Source: Panax quinquefolius
Lineage: Eukaryota; Streptophyta; Magnoliopsida; Apiales; Araliaceae
Assembly: GCA_020205615.1 (NCBI GenBank)
Contig: CM035173.1
Span: 51,650,922-51,714,921, forward strand
Direction: 5' to 3'
Length of the DNA stretch: 64,000 nucleotides
The notes under the pieces are model-generated. The model did not search any database. It saw only the letters and a list, made by a program, of their open reading frames with translations, and had not been told where the DNA came from. Within the stretch, counting starts at the first letter, position 1. Each line of letters starts with the position of its first letter. Made by a program: the position numbers and the translations under genes. Below are positions 11,564 through 23,431 of this stretch, one piece after another.

Positions 11564-12562
11564 CTAGCATACTGGGGAACGACACTTTCTTCCATACAAC
11601 GCCTCAAATGGAGCCATGCCAATAATTGCCTGATAAGTGTTGTTGTAGGAAAATTCCACCAATGGTAAAAACTTGTCCCAACTTCCCTTGAAGTCAAGAA
11701 CATAGAGTCTTAATAGATCTTCAAGAGTTTGAATAGTCCTCTCCGACTTCCCGTCCGTCTGAGGATGATATGCCAAGCTAAATCGTAAATCCGTGCCCAT
11801 AGCTTTCTGCAAACTAACCCAAAATCATGAAGTGAATCTTGGGTCTCGATCAGAAACTATGGATACTGGCATATCATGCAGTCTTATAATCTCATTTATG
11901 TACATACGAGAAAGACGTTCAAGAGTATAAGTTTCTCGATAGGTAAAAAGTGAGCGGACTTGGTCAATCTATCAACAATGACCCAAATTGCATCTATGCC
12001 TTGAGAAACCTTGGGAAGACCGATAATAAAATCTATGGTAATGTGCTACCACTTCCATTCTAAATTTCAAGTGGTTGCAATGGACCTTTTGGTACTTGAT
12101 GCTCACCTTGACTCGTTGACAAGTTAAACACCTTGAGATAAACTCCGTTATCTCTCTCTTCATATTCTCCACCAAAATGTATGTCAAGATCATGATACAT
12201 TTTGGTACTCCCGAGATGGATTGCAAATGGTGTGTGTTGTGCGCCTCCATCATGATTTTATACTTTAAATCGTGGTCGTTAGGAACACAAAGTCTGGAGT
12301 TGACTCGAAGTATTCCTTCTTCATCGATTCTTGCTTCCGGCATAACACCTTCTTGCACTTTCTTCCTCATACATATCAACTCCAGGTCTGTAGCTTGAGA
12401 AGCTTTAACTTTATCGATTAAAGTCGGTTCTACTCGTATATTCTCCATCATCACATGGGTCCCTAAAGTCTTTAACTCTATCTCCATCCTTTGTAAGTCA
12501 TACAAAATAGGCTTTTGCATTGACAATATTGCACTCGTACCCGCATATGATCTTCTACTCAA
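11564..12562 (-). pseudogene. gypsy integrase zinc-binding and catalytic core, broken
   Basis: On the minus strand, 12562 to about 12120 carries the H2C2 zinc-binding region (AHNTHH and CLTCQRVK). The catalytic core follows, with DFIIGLP holding the first acidic residue and [14 protein letters not shown] visible when frames are joined. At 11812-11564 comes [18 protein letters not shown] with the catalytic Glu, then [23 protein letters not shown]-to-TAG stop precedes [11 protein letters not shown], and a frameshift separates the two halves, so it cannot make active integrase. Confidence 0.85.
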
Positions 12563-12573
12563 TGTGTCAGCTA

Positions 12574-12942
12574 CTACGTTCGCTTTTCCAGGATGGTATG
12601 ATCATAATCTTTCAACAGTTTAAGCCAACGTCGTTCTCGCATGTTGAGTTCCTTTTGAGTGAAGAAATATTTAAAGCTTTTATGATTCGTATAGATCTCC
12701 ACCTTCTCTCCATAGAGGTAATGCCTCCAAATTTTTAGTGCAAAAACTGCCAACTCTAGATCATGAGTTGGATAATTCCTCTCATATTCTTTGAGTTGTC
12801 GAGATGCATAGGCTATGAATTTCCCATGTTGCATGAGAACACATCCTAACCCTTTTCCTGAAGCATCACTGTAGATGACAAATCCCTTCGAACCAGATGG
12901 TATTGTCAGAACAGGTGCTGAAATGAGTCTCCTCTTGAATTA
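12574..12942 (-). pseudogene. gypsy RNase H domain
   Basis: On the minus strand the frame gives the [15 protein letters not shown] start, with the first RNase H Asp, then [20 protein letters not shown] with the catalytic Glu region, then [13 protein letters not shown], where the usual TDHKSL has TNHKSF. RNase H removes genomic RNA during reverse transcription. A stop sits at the RT/RNase H border (12940-12942), and a frameshift follows DYDHTI near 12574. Confidence 0.85.
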
Positions 12943-13530
12943 TTGAAAACTTTTCTCACATTTATTGCTCCAACCGAATTTTGTATCTTTTCGAGTCAGC
13001 TGAGTTAATGGAGTAGCGATTCGAGAAAATCCTTCCACGAATCTCCGGTAATAATCAGCTAAATCGAGAAAGCTACGTATTTCGGTCACTGACTTAGGTT
13101 GCTCCCAGCTTTGAATAGCGTCAATCTTCGCTGGGTAAACAGATATTCCATATTTTGATATCACGTGCCCAAGGAATGCTACTTCCTCAAGCCAGAACTC
13201 ACATTTCTTCAACTTGGCATATAACTTGTTTTCACGAAGCTTTTGGAGTATCAGCCTCAAGTGTTGCTCATGATCTTCACGGCTTTTGGAATATATGAGA
13301 ATGTCATCAATAAAGATGACCATAAAGTGATTCAAATATTCCTTGAATATTTGGTTCATCATATCCATGAAGGCAGCAGGAGCATTAGTCAATCCAAAAG
13401 ACATGACTAGGAATTCGTAATGCCCGTACCAAGTTTTGAAAACCGTCTTTGGAATGTCATCGGTTTTAATCTTCAATTGGTGATATCTGGAATGAAGATC
13501 AATCTTTGAAAAGAATTTGGTGCCTTGCAA
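12940..13530 (-). pseudogene. gypsy reverse transcriptase, palm and thumb
   Basis: On the minus strand the protein includes [15 protein letters not shown], where the family usually has DLRSGYHQ, then [18 protein letters not shown] and the catalytic FIDDILIYS with both aspartates intact. After these come the connection segment [12 protein letters not shown] and VAFLGHVIS. This is one long open block. An in-frame TAG (13531-13533) separates it from the fingers region upstream, so the full RT cannot be translated without readthrough. Confidence 0.9.
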
Positions 13531-14262
13531 CTAGTCAAACAGGTCATCAATACGTGGCAATGGATTCCTATTTTTTATGGTGACATGATTCAACTCTTGA
13601 TAATCAATATAAAGTCGCATAATCCCATCTTTCTTCTTCATGAATGGAACAGGAGCACCCCAAGGAGACGTACTAGGATGAATAAAGCCAATGTCTAACA
13701 ATTCATGCAGTTGGGTCTTTAACTCCTGAAGTTCAATAGGAGCCATTCGATATGGGGCTTTGAAAATGGGTTTTGTCACCGGGTTCAAGGTCAATACAAA
13801 ATTTAATTTCACGCCTGGGGGGTAGCCAGAAGTTCTTCGAGGGGAATACATCGAAAATTTATTAACAATAGAAATATCATTCAAAACTGACGTATTTTTG
13901 TTTAAATCCGTGACATGAGCTAAGAAAGCTTGATATCCATTTTTTAATAAATGAATAGCTTTATGGCTTGAGATAACAGTGATTGATTTTAATGGTTTAG
14001 TTGCTTGAATTTGCATAATAGGTTGGTTAGGAATATGAAAGCTAACAACCTTACGAAAATAATCAATTTTTGCATGATGAGTAGTTAACCAATCAATCCC
14101 TAGAATTACGTCAAATACAAGTATTTTCAATAAAATAAGATCGATAGGTAACGTGAGGGTACCAATTTGAACCAAATAAGACTTATAAACAGTGGATGTA
14201 ATGAAGGTTTCTCCCAATGGAGTTTCAACAGATAAGTCAAAGTCTAATTTCTCTAGAGTCAA
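13531..14262 (-). pseudogene. gypsy protease C-terminal half and RT N-terminus
   Basis: On the minus strand it has the retropepsin end ([19 protein letters not shown]), then a linker, then the RT start ([57 protein letters not shown]). The order protease-RT fits Ty3/gypsy. The open frame ends in TAG after RIDDLFD. A frameshift at 14263-14278 separates it from the DTG half of the protease. Confidence 0.9.
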
Positions 14263-14277
14263 ATTTAAACGTTGAGC

Positions 14278-15235
14278 TTAAGTAGGAGAAATAAAAGAAT
14301 GGGTAGAACCGGTATCAAATAAGGTATAGACTTCACTAGAGTTTATGATAAGCTTACCCGTGATGACCTCGTTCGGGTTCCTTACTTTTTGGGAGGTTAC
14401 GACAAATGCTCTCCCTTGAACTATTGATTTTGACTTTTCTGGAACGGCCTTTGGTGCCTCCATCCCAGCTGGACTTATCTTCGGTAAACAACAAAATCGG
14501 GCTAGGTGACCTTCTCTTCCATAATTATAACATGCTTTGGATTGCATCGCGCAGTTTGGACTGATGTGTCCCTCCCCTCCGCATTTGAAGTATATGATAG
14601 GTGGTCGTTCTCCTTCCTTAACGACATGTGCTGATGCTGACGTCTTTCCATCATTGTTAAATCTCCTCTTCTTGAAATTTTCATTCTTATTGTCTTGGCC
14701 ATGATTACCACCGAAGTGGTTACCACTGGTATTATCATTTTGCCGGCTGCTCTCTTTTGGTTGGGTTGACTCATTATCACGCTCCAATAACTGAGCCCTA
14801 TTCACAACATCTAAATACAAACACAGTTTATGAGAGATAAGGTATTGACGTATCTCGGGTTTCAAACCTCTTAGAAACATCCGCGTCATTCTCTCCTCAT
14901 TATCAACTAAGTGGGACGCAAACCGGGATAACTCGGCAAACTTGGCTTCGTACTGCGGCACGGTCATGTTGTTTTGCTCCAGTTTAATGAACTCTACCTC
15001 TTTCATGTGATAAATACTTTCGGGAAAGTTCTTGTTGTTGAACAGTTCTTGGAACTTCTCCCAAGACATCTTTAGTGCGGCATGTTGAGTACGCTTTTTG
15101 CGATTCCCACCAAAGAATTTTCCCTTTGCGAGGCAGCTAACGATGAAGGTGGCAAAGGAACCTTTTTCCCTGAGCGATCCCAAGACATCAAATATCTTGT
15201 TGATCTGCTTTATCCACGTCTCCAGCTTAATCTGA
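14278..15235 (-). pseudogene. gypsy Gag with two zinc knuckles and protease active site
   Basis: On the minus strand the frame runs from WIKQINKIFDVL (capsid start) through VPQYEAKFAELSRFA and GLKPEIRQYL to two CCHC-like knuckles (CGGEGHISPNC and CYNYGREGHLARFC; the first has lost its first Cys to Phe). It ends at the retropepsin active site LFDTGSTHSFIS. Gag packages the element RNA and protease cleaves the polyprotein. The open frame nominally extends to 15342, but the residues beyond about 15235 come from CACTA sequence. The true Gag N-terminus lies at 20249-20347. Confidence 0.85.
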
Positions 15236-15531
15236 TCATTGGAAGGACATCGGCGACCACCGATAGCGACAGAATAATTAGCGGCGCAATTAGCGGCCAA
15301 ATCTGATCGCTCATTATAACTTATCTTTGAGTCATTCATCATCGTGACGTGTCGTGTCGCGTGGCGTGACAGATAATAGCGTATGCGATGATTATTAGAT
15401 TAACATGATCACCAATACATTTCTAGCGACCGCGTCGCGATCATTGATCGATACCCACGCCAATAATTTTGCCTATTTTATTGATTTCCCAAAAATAACT
15501 TTTGCTTTGTACCTTTTTAATCCGCAATGAT

Positions 15532-15533
<2 letters not shown>

Positions 15534-15591
<58 letters not shown>
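15534..15591. repeat. (AT)n microsatellite
   Basis: Twenty-nine AT units in a row inside the CACTA remnant. The reading frames of alternating Tyr/Ile across it are artefacts. Confidence 0.95.
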
Positions 15592-15593
<2 letters not shown>

Positions 15594-18317
15594 CATCCGT
15601 ATTAACATCCATCCAATACAATCTACAAAACATTCATCCATGAATAAACATTCATCGAATACAATACAAAAACATTCATCCAACCTGATATAATCGATAT
15701 AAATAAACATCCATATAAACTAATACAATTGTCGAAGAATGAAGCTAAAAAGAGTACAGGCTTTAAAAATCTAAAAAAAAATAATCGAGCACTTCTTACA
15801 TGGATCATCAAATTAGGATCTGTAATTATCAAAGTAATAAAACATATATATTACATATAAGTAAAACATTGACTCGGAGGCTATAAACATATAAGACAAT
15901 GTAGCTAAACAATAAGCGATATATATATACTGCTCACATTGTTGTCTTCTTTGCTCTCTGCTCCTCTGCTATGCATTATTGCTATTCTTACCAACTCATC
16001 GGGACTCGGAGGCTGCGGATGCCCCCGATTATCTGAAGAAGATCACGATCTGACGGATCGCTCTCACTGCGATCGGCGGGGAGTATGATAGGGTTTGGAT
16101 AACTTTGATATTATGTGTAAATGGGTGGCGAGGGTACTGTGCTTGCGCGATGGTCGGGCGTCGTCTTTGTCCTTGGCCTTTGACATAATTTTTCTTCCAC
16201 GATGGGCGCCTCTCTCCCATAATTCTTGATCGATCGGCCAGACGGCGGGGTGCCTTGAGGATGGCGCTCGTTCATTAAACCCTTATAAGTGTCACTGTCG
16301 GAAGATGAACAATTAAATAGTTAAAATAAATAAAAAAATACTAAAGACCATCGGCGGGTGAACAACGTATTAGGATAAAGTGAACTTATTATGCATTATC
16401 TGAGCGACTTCGGGTAGACCATCGGGGTGGCCACATACACATCCAACCAATTGATAGGTTGACCTTGAGGCTGAGACTCCTATAGTTCATTTCTCATATT
16501 ATTATATAAACATATGATATTTTAGCTCTGAAAGATGGTATAAACATAACATCGTACCACAGCGTGAATGTGTTGCGGTTTGTGATATCTTCTTAGCCCC
16601 GTCGTGCCTTTTGCCTTCTCGCCGTGCGTCGATACACGAGGATGCATTAAGCGGCGATCTTCGCCTCTTGACCCAACTCTCGACTTTCCACTTTGGTCAC
16701 GCATACTGCACCCGTATAAATTTTGCGCTTTCCACGGGGCTATCTTTCGTGCATATCTTTGCTCACCACATCACTGGATGGTCGATCTCGGCATTGTGTA
16801 GGGCTTTTTGTCGTTCCTTGTTCAAATTATCTTTAGTTAAATGCAATAGCATTACGCGAATAGTGTCTGAATAAGCGATGCTGTAAATCGTCCCATCTAT
16901 ATCGTTTACGCAAATAAAACAACAATAATAATATTAAAAGCGTTATATTACTAAACAATATTATTTGATTAGCTATGTATTATCTATCGAGTGATAAAAA
17001 AATATACGAAATTCATTATTTGCATCCTTATGGGCGAGAGGTGTGCTTTCGCCCATGTAATCAACTTTAGCGTGAAGGCGGGTTACGTAACATAATTGTG
17101 AAATGCACTTCACAATTTTACTATCTTGAAAATCACTACAATATCTGATAATTTATATTAAAACCCTTACATTTAAATCACTACTATATTTATAAAAATG
17201 AAAATATTAAACCCTTATATATATATATACGATGTTTAACTTACGTCTTATCACGGAGGAGGGCGGATACGTATAAGAATCGACGATCATCCGGATTAAG
17301 CGGAACCTTGACACGTGATTAGGGCCCAGACCCAACCCATGGCTTTTTACGTCTTTGCGAGGTTGAAAGACATCTATAAATAAGAAATTTAGGATGTTAG
17401 TATAAGTTATAAATGAAAGGTACATAAACATGTCGGGGATATAGAGAACATCGGGATATGTAATTGTATGTAAACAAAAGGACAATAGGATAGGATAGTC
17501 TGAGGCCCTTTAGGATAGTCTGGCGTGTATATTTAAGTTACTTAAGGTTACTTTAGGCTTGAAAGAGAAGCTTAATAGTCCTTTGTATGAGCAACTAGCA
17601 TGTATGAGCAACTTTGTATCTTCTCATAATAGTCCTTTAAGGTCGGTACTACTATGATTGTCCAAAAGCAGTCCATTTTGGCTTTAAAATGTGATTTTAA
17701 CAAGTCTCGTACTCAAAATGGCTTGGGCTTGGTTCCTTTAGTTTGTGTAGCTTTCTTATGTGTGTCATTTTCTTTATCATCTCATTTGTGAATTATGGAA
17801 AAACTTCTTTGAACCTTCTTCTTGATTGAATTATGGATAAACTTAATTCTAGTTATGTTTTATGTTATACTCATGTTCAAGTTATATGGCCATTTGACTT
17901 ATATATGAAAAAATTAGTGAGTCTCCCCTATAATATGGACTATCCACGTATGCGAGGGCATACATACTTGACCATTTCGACCAAAAAATATAATCCCAAC
18001 ACACAAAAGCAGAATGTGCACCTGACTATAATTCAAGGCATACATGGTCAAATTCTATTGTTATATTACTGCGGCATACATGGTCAAATTCTATTGGATA
18101 CAAAGACTTGACTAATCGATTTATTACATTAGGGCTTTTGTTAAATTTCAAGATATCGTGTGCGGGATGTCAAGCGAGGCTTTTATGTTATTAATTAAGC
18201 GTATTTATGTATGGCTTAAGCCATACGTAATGGTTTTCAATAGCTTATATATGTTGTACTATATATATTAGTAGAGTATCGTATTTATGTACACAAATTA
18301 GTTAGAAATGGCATGAT

Positions 18318-18321
<4 letters not shown>

Positions 18322-18358
<37 letters not shown>
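18322..18358. repeat. (TA)n microsatellite
   Basis: About 18 TA units inside the CACTA remnant. Confidence 0.95.
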
Positions 18359-18361
<3 letters not shown>

Positions 18362-19724
18362 ATTTTTAGGCGTCGTGGCACTAGCCTCTCTTTTTTATTA
18401 CTCTTTTTTTTGTGTATGCGTATGATGATCGAAGCTAGTAGCGTCGACTTTGTTATTTCTTGTCTTTGTAAAATTACTACTACCAAATAGTATCTTTTAG
18501 ATTTAGTTATAAATTTGTCTCTTTTTTTAACTATTAATGGAGTACCGACAATTAATTAAAGAAAGAAATCATTTGGAATAGCTTATTAAACTTCATTGGT
18601 TGATTAGAGTCCTTACGTGGGGTAATCTTATTCTTAAAACTTACTACTAATCAAGCCAAGCGATTGATCACTCACTAACGATTAATTAAAAGGATCTATG
18701 TATATTTGATTTTTAACTTGTGTTGTCGTGTACACCATAAGAAGAAGGGTATTTTGCCGGTTATTTGTTATGTCACTTATGTTGTGACCCAAAATTGATA
18801 TTTTGCATATATGGTATTTTGCCATATGGAATTTCACGATATATGAGTCGGTGTATTTAGAACCACATTCTTTAGTAATTTCCCTTGCTATTTTCCGACC
18901 ACTACAATTATCTTTTATAAGGAAAAAAAGAATAACTTAAAGAAAATGTCATTTATTGCAAATTACATGGAGACGATCCTCGAAAACAAAAATTCATATA
19001 TCTTTGCCTAGCACCTCGATGTTCATGAACTAGCGACTTGGCAAAAAAAACTTATTCATATTTCACAAAATCTTGATAAATCGAGTAGCAAATGGGAGTA
19101 CTAGTTATTCCAAACAAATATTTCAATGAAGAAAAATATAAACACAAGCAAACTTGATTAATAGTTTCAAAGCAGCATAAAAAACCAAAGGTTTGGACTA
19201 GGAGTCTCCATATTTTAATAGCGGAAATTAACTAAATAGCGATTACATACACAACTAAGGATGTCGGTTATAACTTTCGGTTTAAGTAATTGAAATATTC
19301 ACTAAGCTAATCCCATTTGATTTTCCACTTAAAAAATCCATTAAAACTTGTAGGGCACAAATCTTAAATGACCACTTTATCTGATGGTACCAAATGTTAT
19401 CTTGTGTCCATTGAACATTCAAGCATTAACAATATGGTTGTTGTTAATATCAAGGTTTTAGCGATTGTATTCCAATCCTGACCCATGATCCATGATCCTC
19501 GAAAAAAAAAATTAGAAAATAGAAAGTAAAAGGCGATTGATTACATGGGTGCGAGCAATTAATAGAAAGTAAAGAGATTATATTCTTTTGTTTCATTACC
19601 TTCACACAAAGGGCTCAAGCAATTGTAAAATTAATTAGTATATATTTGGTACCACTCTCATGCATAAATTCTACATCTTAAGTATGAAAAATGGCCATTT
19701 GTACTGCGGTGATGGTGTCGGTGG

Positions 19725-19838
19725 TACGTGGTTGTGGTGGTGGTGATGGTGGGTGGCGACGGTGCGGTGGCTGTGGTGGTGGTGATGGTGGGTGGCGACG
19801 GTGGCTGTGGTGGTGGTGGTGATGGTGGGTGGCGGCGT
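19725..19838. repeat. GGT-rich minisatellite
   Basis: Three near-identical units of about 45 bp share GTGATGGTGGGTGGCG and GTGGCTGTGG. The long glycine/valine and histidine/proline frames across it (19678-20037, both strands) come from the repeat and are not genes. Confidence 0.85.
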
Positions 19839-20248
19839 TTTCCCCTCTTTTCCCTCTTCTCTTCTCCCCTTCTCCTCTTTTCTCCCTCTTTTTTCTTCTT
19901 GATTGAGAGTAATGAACTGGGCTGGGCCCGGTTAATTGGAATAGATCGTGACCATTATCGGCGACCACGTCGATCGCTAATTTTAAATGATGTGGAAGTA
20001 TCGGTGACCGCGTGCGATCGGCGATGGTGATGGTCATAAATAACTAAAGGCGCGATATTTACGTACCATTTTTGGAGGTAAAAATGATTTTGCGACCAAA
20101 TAGCGGCCAGGGTTCCGTCATTAACATAATCTAGCGACCAAATTCAAAAAGCGATTACGCTAATGGCGATCATTAGTACCACTTTCTGCGACCAAAAAGT
20201 GCGATCATTGATGTTTTTAATCATTTATTCTGACATTTTCTTGTAGTG

Positions 20249-20373
20249 ATTGTTGCCTTCACGATGCACATTATCACGATTGTTGATATGTGGAGACTCA
20301 ACGGTCTCCTGTGCTCCATTTCTATTCTCAACATTCTCGGATGTTATTTTCAAATACTGCCACAAAACAAGGG
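20249..20373 (-). pseudogene. gypsy Gag N-terminus, family A copy 1
   Basis: On the minus strand, TSENVENRNGAQETVESPHI and the following residues are the start of Gag, separated from the rest by the CACTA remnant. The intact relative (57003-57005, minus) has ATG here. This copy has ATA at 20345-20347, so the start codon is lost as well. Confidence 0.65.
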
Positions 20374-21391
20374 TTAATTATAAAATCCCAAATTTTACGA
20401 ATAAAGATTTAAATTTCTCGATTTTTTTTTGAATATTATGGTGTGGATTTAATATAATGTTATAGTTATGGTTAATATTTATAAATTTTGCAAAGTATGC
20501 AAGTTGTTATATTATATTCGATTGGTCGGGGAATATTCTTTTTGTTTGTGGGAATATCCGATGCGATGGTACAATCATTGGTGGACCCATAACGGAATTA
20601 TTGTCGGATGGAGAAAACGACAAAAATATTTTTATGAAAATAGCGGCGAAAGTTTTACCGTTAATACTATTGAACTACTCGGTAGTAAAAGTACAGTAAT
20701 ACGCATGGTTGCATAGTAGCACACGGTATTGATTATTGATGCTTACGTGAGAAGTCACTCAGTTTTATTCAATTATTACTATAGTAATTGCTGCATAGTA
20801 TCTCACGTTATTTGATTCAATTATTGTCAATATTTTATATATTATTAAATCAATAATTGAGACGACGAAGTTATTAACATTATTATTTGCAATATTAACG
20901 ATGTCTAGAAGTTCTGCCAAGGAGAGGTTTGGTTACCTAATTGCGCGCCAATAGGGAGAAATTCTTATTGGAAAGCCCCCTCTTTCCTGGGAACGACCTG
21001 GTCGATTAATAATGTGAGTTATAATAATGATGATGAAGTTTTGTTTTATTAGTATTATTAATGTAATAAAACAGAAAAGCTTTTTATATAAAATAGAATA
21101 CTTTTATAAAGTTATTTGTTTTATTAGGCATAATTAGAATATATTATATTTTATTATGCATAGTATTTTGCATAGTGTATGCATAGTCTTTGTATAGTTA
21201 AATCTTTTTATATAAAACAGAATGCTTTTATAAAGTTATTCATTTTATTAGATTATAAATAGAATATATTATATTTTATTTAAAAAGATTTTGTTTTATT
21301 AGAATATTTTATTAAATCAATCTGGACCGTCCGTTTAAAAGTGAATCAATATGGACCGTTCATGAATTAGTTACTATTCAATCCATTCTTC

Positions 21392-21399
21392 TATAAATA
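21392..21399 (+). promoter_or_regulatory. LTR TATA box
   Basis: TATAAATA is followed by GAAGCTCATTCC, in the position conserved across family A LTRs. Confidence 0.65.
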
Positions 21400-21589
21400 G
21401 AAGCTCATTCCTTCATTATTTCTTACGAATTCACTAAAACTCTAGAGAGAGAAACTATAGAGAATTCTTCTTCTATAATCTTGAGCGTATTTTCTGTTTA
21501 AGAAAGCTTTGAGCGTAGTTCAAGTTTTTTTAAGTATATCCCCGCCCTACCCGTTGGAGTACTCTTCTTTATAAGGTAAGGGATATTAT

Positions 21590-22170
21590 TTGTTGTACTC
21601 GTGAGGGGTATTATTTCTTTCGTACTCATGAAGAGAACTTCTGTTATTCCATTCTTTATTATTTTTGGAATAACCTATATACGGGGACTACCCTATACTT
21701 GGTGAAATTCTTCTGTTATTTCATTCTTTATTATTATGTTAGAATAACCTGTATATGCAAAGTACCGCATACATGGTGAAATTCTTCTATTATTCCATTC
21801 TTTATTATTACGTTTTAAAATATCGTTATACGTGTGTTTACGCATGACTTTGGTTCCTTTATTTATTATTACATTGTAATAACTTTTGCATGTGATTACA
21901 TCGCATGTATGGTGAATTCATTGTTATTCCATTCTTTATTATTACCGGAATATCACATGCATGCGTTCTGCGCACGACTGTTTCCGTTATTTATTATTAT
22001 GTTGAAACATCACATGCCGGTCTTGAATTTAAATTTGACTTGGTTTCGTTATTTATTATTCATTGGAATATCACATGCATGCGTTCGCATGACTTGGTTC
22101 CGTTATTTATTATTCTGCTGGAATAACTTTTATGCATCTGATCTATCGCGTGCACAGTGATTTCTTTTGT
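21590..22170 (+). repeat. ~60-bp tandem repeats in the R/U5 part of the solo LTR
   Basis: The unit contains TTATTCCATTCTTTATTATT, then a GGAATA(AC) block and a GCATG(C) block, with about eight diverged copies. The same array appears inverted in the LTRs of copy 3 (50780-51180 and 58210-58610). Family A therefore has two LTR subtypes, one with these repeats and one without. Confidence 0.7.
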
Positions 22171-23276
22171 TATTCCATTCTTTATTATACTCGGTTGGTT
22201 AAAGTTTTGACTTATACTCCATGAAATTAGTGGAATATCCTTGATATTTGTGCTTCATCCAAGATCTTTTCATGGAAATATTCTTGAGCATTCTTGAATT
22301 TTACTCTACAAAGAAGTATCATGTTGACAATTTGGGCGTTATTAGTTCTGGGATAAATTAATTCTTGAACTTGTTTTATTGAATTATTATGTCATTGTCA
22401 ACATCCTCATGTTTATATTATGTTGAAAGTCATCTGGCACATGTGTACATAGATGGACTTGGTATGATTATGACCAAGGATTATTCGGTATAATCATGGT
22501 AGTAATGTTACAAATGATGTGGAAAAAGTCCTCGTTGGCACATGTAGTGCATTGATGGATAGTTTTTGGTATGATTATGTCTATGGATTATCTTGACCAA
22601 GGTGCAAAGATGAATTATTTTATGGCATGATCGGGATGAGTTGATGAATACTACGAATATCCTTGGCGTGATGGTGCATGGATAATTTGTGGTCGTGATC
22701 TTAATGAATATCCTTGGCGTTAGTGCGGGGATGATGTGGATTATTTATTAAGTTGAGCCTCGGCGATAAAAGTGATGAAAAACCTTTTAAATCATAAAAG
22801 ATAGTAGATTTTATTCTCTACTTGACTCTTTTAATGGATTGCTTGTTCATTCATTGATTAAACTTGATGTACATTGTATTTTATCGGTTTAACATTGTTG
22901 AAGACTAATGATAATTTATTACGCATTATCTTAGTCATAATATTTCTTCTTGGGCTAGTTGAGCTCACCCTTTCCTTCATATTCTCTTGAGAAATGAGAA
23001 TATAAATTTGGGACGAGTCGGGAGCGGATTGACAATCAGATGATAACATAAGTAGTCCTCATTATTCTGTTAAATAGTGTGATAATAATTGTAATGAGGA
23101 CTCAATTGAGTGTGGATATTGTCTAGATGACAATATTTATATTAAAACTCACAGCGTATGTTTTGTTGTATTTTACATGACTGTTGTATAATTAAGTTGT
23201 ATGTGAATTTTGTACCATGTATTTGGCGATTCAAGATGGGTGATGTATACCTATATTTTGGGGGCGTCACATTAAT

Positions 23277-23431
23277 TGACATGCAACATATTATCCCTAT
23301 ACTCTGATCGACCAATTAAATACCAATTAAACTTAGGTAGGTCATACTAGCGAAGGAATTCCCCGTCTCTCCCCTCCTAAAACTTGTCTCACATCTCAGC
23401 CAGGGATCGTATCCTAAGCTTTGATATCAAC
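23277..23431 (-). other. gypsy copy 1 leader and primer-binding site
   Basis: On the minus strand the first bases inside the LTR are GTTGATATCAAAGC (23418-23431), a decayed match to the initiator-Met tRNA site (TGGTATCAGAGC). The rest is untranslated leader, matching 57030-57187. Confidence 0.65.

Larger units (their letters stand above)
15236..20248. mobile_element. CACTA (En/Spm) transposon remnant inside the gypsy gag
   Basis: The right end reads TTTTCTTGTAGTG at 20236-20248, the inverse of a CACTACAAGAAAA terminus. Both ends are rich in GCGACC and GCGATCAT motifs, which look like subterminal repeats (15250-15450 and 19930-20220). Gag resumes immediately after 20248. The matching left terminus is absent: gag similarity stops near 15235 and roughly 200 bp of gag present in copy 3 are missing, so the left TIR was probably deleted with adjacent host sequence. 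I find no TNP2-type transposase. Small frames around 16029-16874 show no motif I recognise. Confidence 0.65.
20379..23271 (+). mobile_element. Solo LTR, family A, plus orientation
   Basis: It starts TATAAAATCCCAAATTTTAC (decayed TGTAAGACCCC) and ends TTTTGGGGGCGTCACA. A perfect 5-bp duplication TTAAT flanks it (20374-20378 and 23272-23276). The internal leader of copy 1 continues on both sides, as shown by alignment to copy 3 around 57030. No internal region or second LTR accompanies it, so it is the product of LTR-LTR recombination. The 2893-bp length is slightly above its relatives. Confidence 0.9.

Noticed and set aside
17134..17150. CACTACAATATC near 17134 and CACTACAATTATC near 18900 as a left CACTA terminus
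   Set aside because: Neither matches the right terminus (CACTACAAGAAAATG) beyond CACTACAA, and neither follows the ATT expected from the right flank.
19678..20037. 119- and 100-residue His/Pro-rich and Gly/Val-rich frames
   Set aside because: They arise from the GGT-rich minisatellite on both strands. There is no conserved domain or start context.
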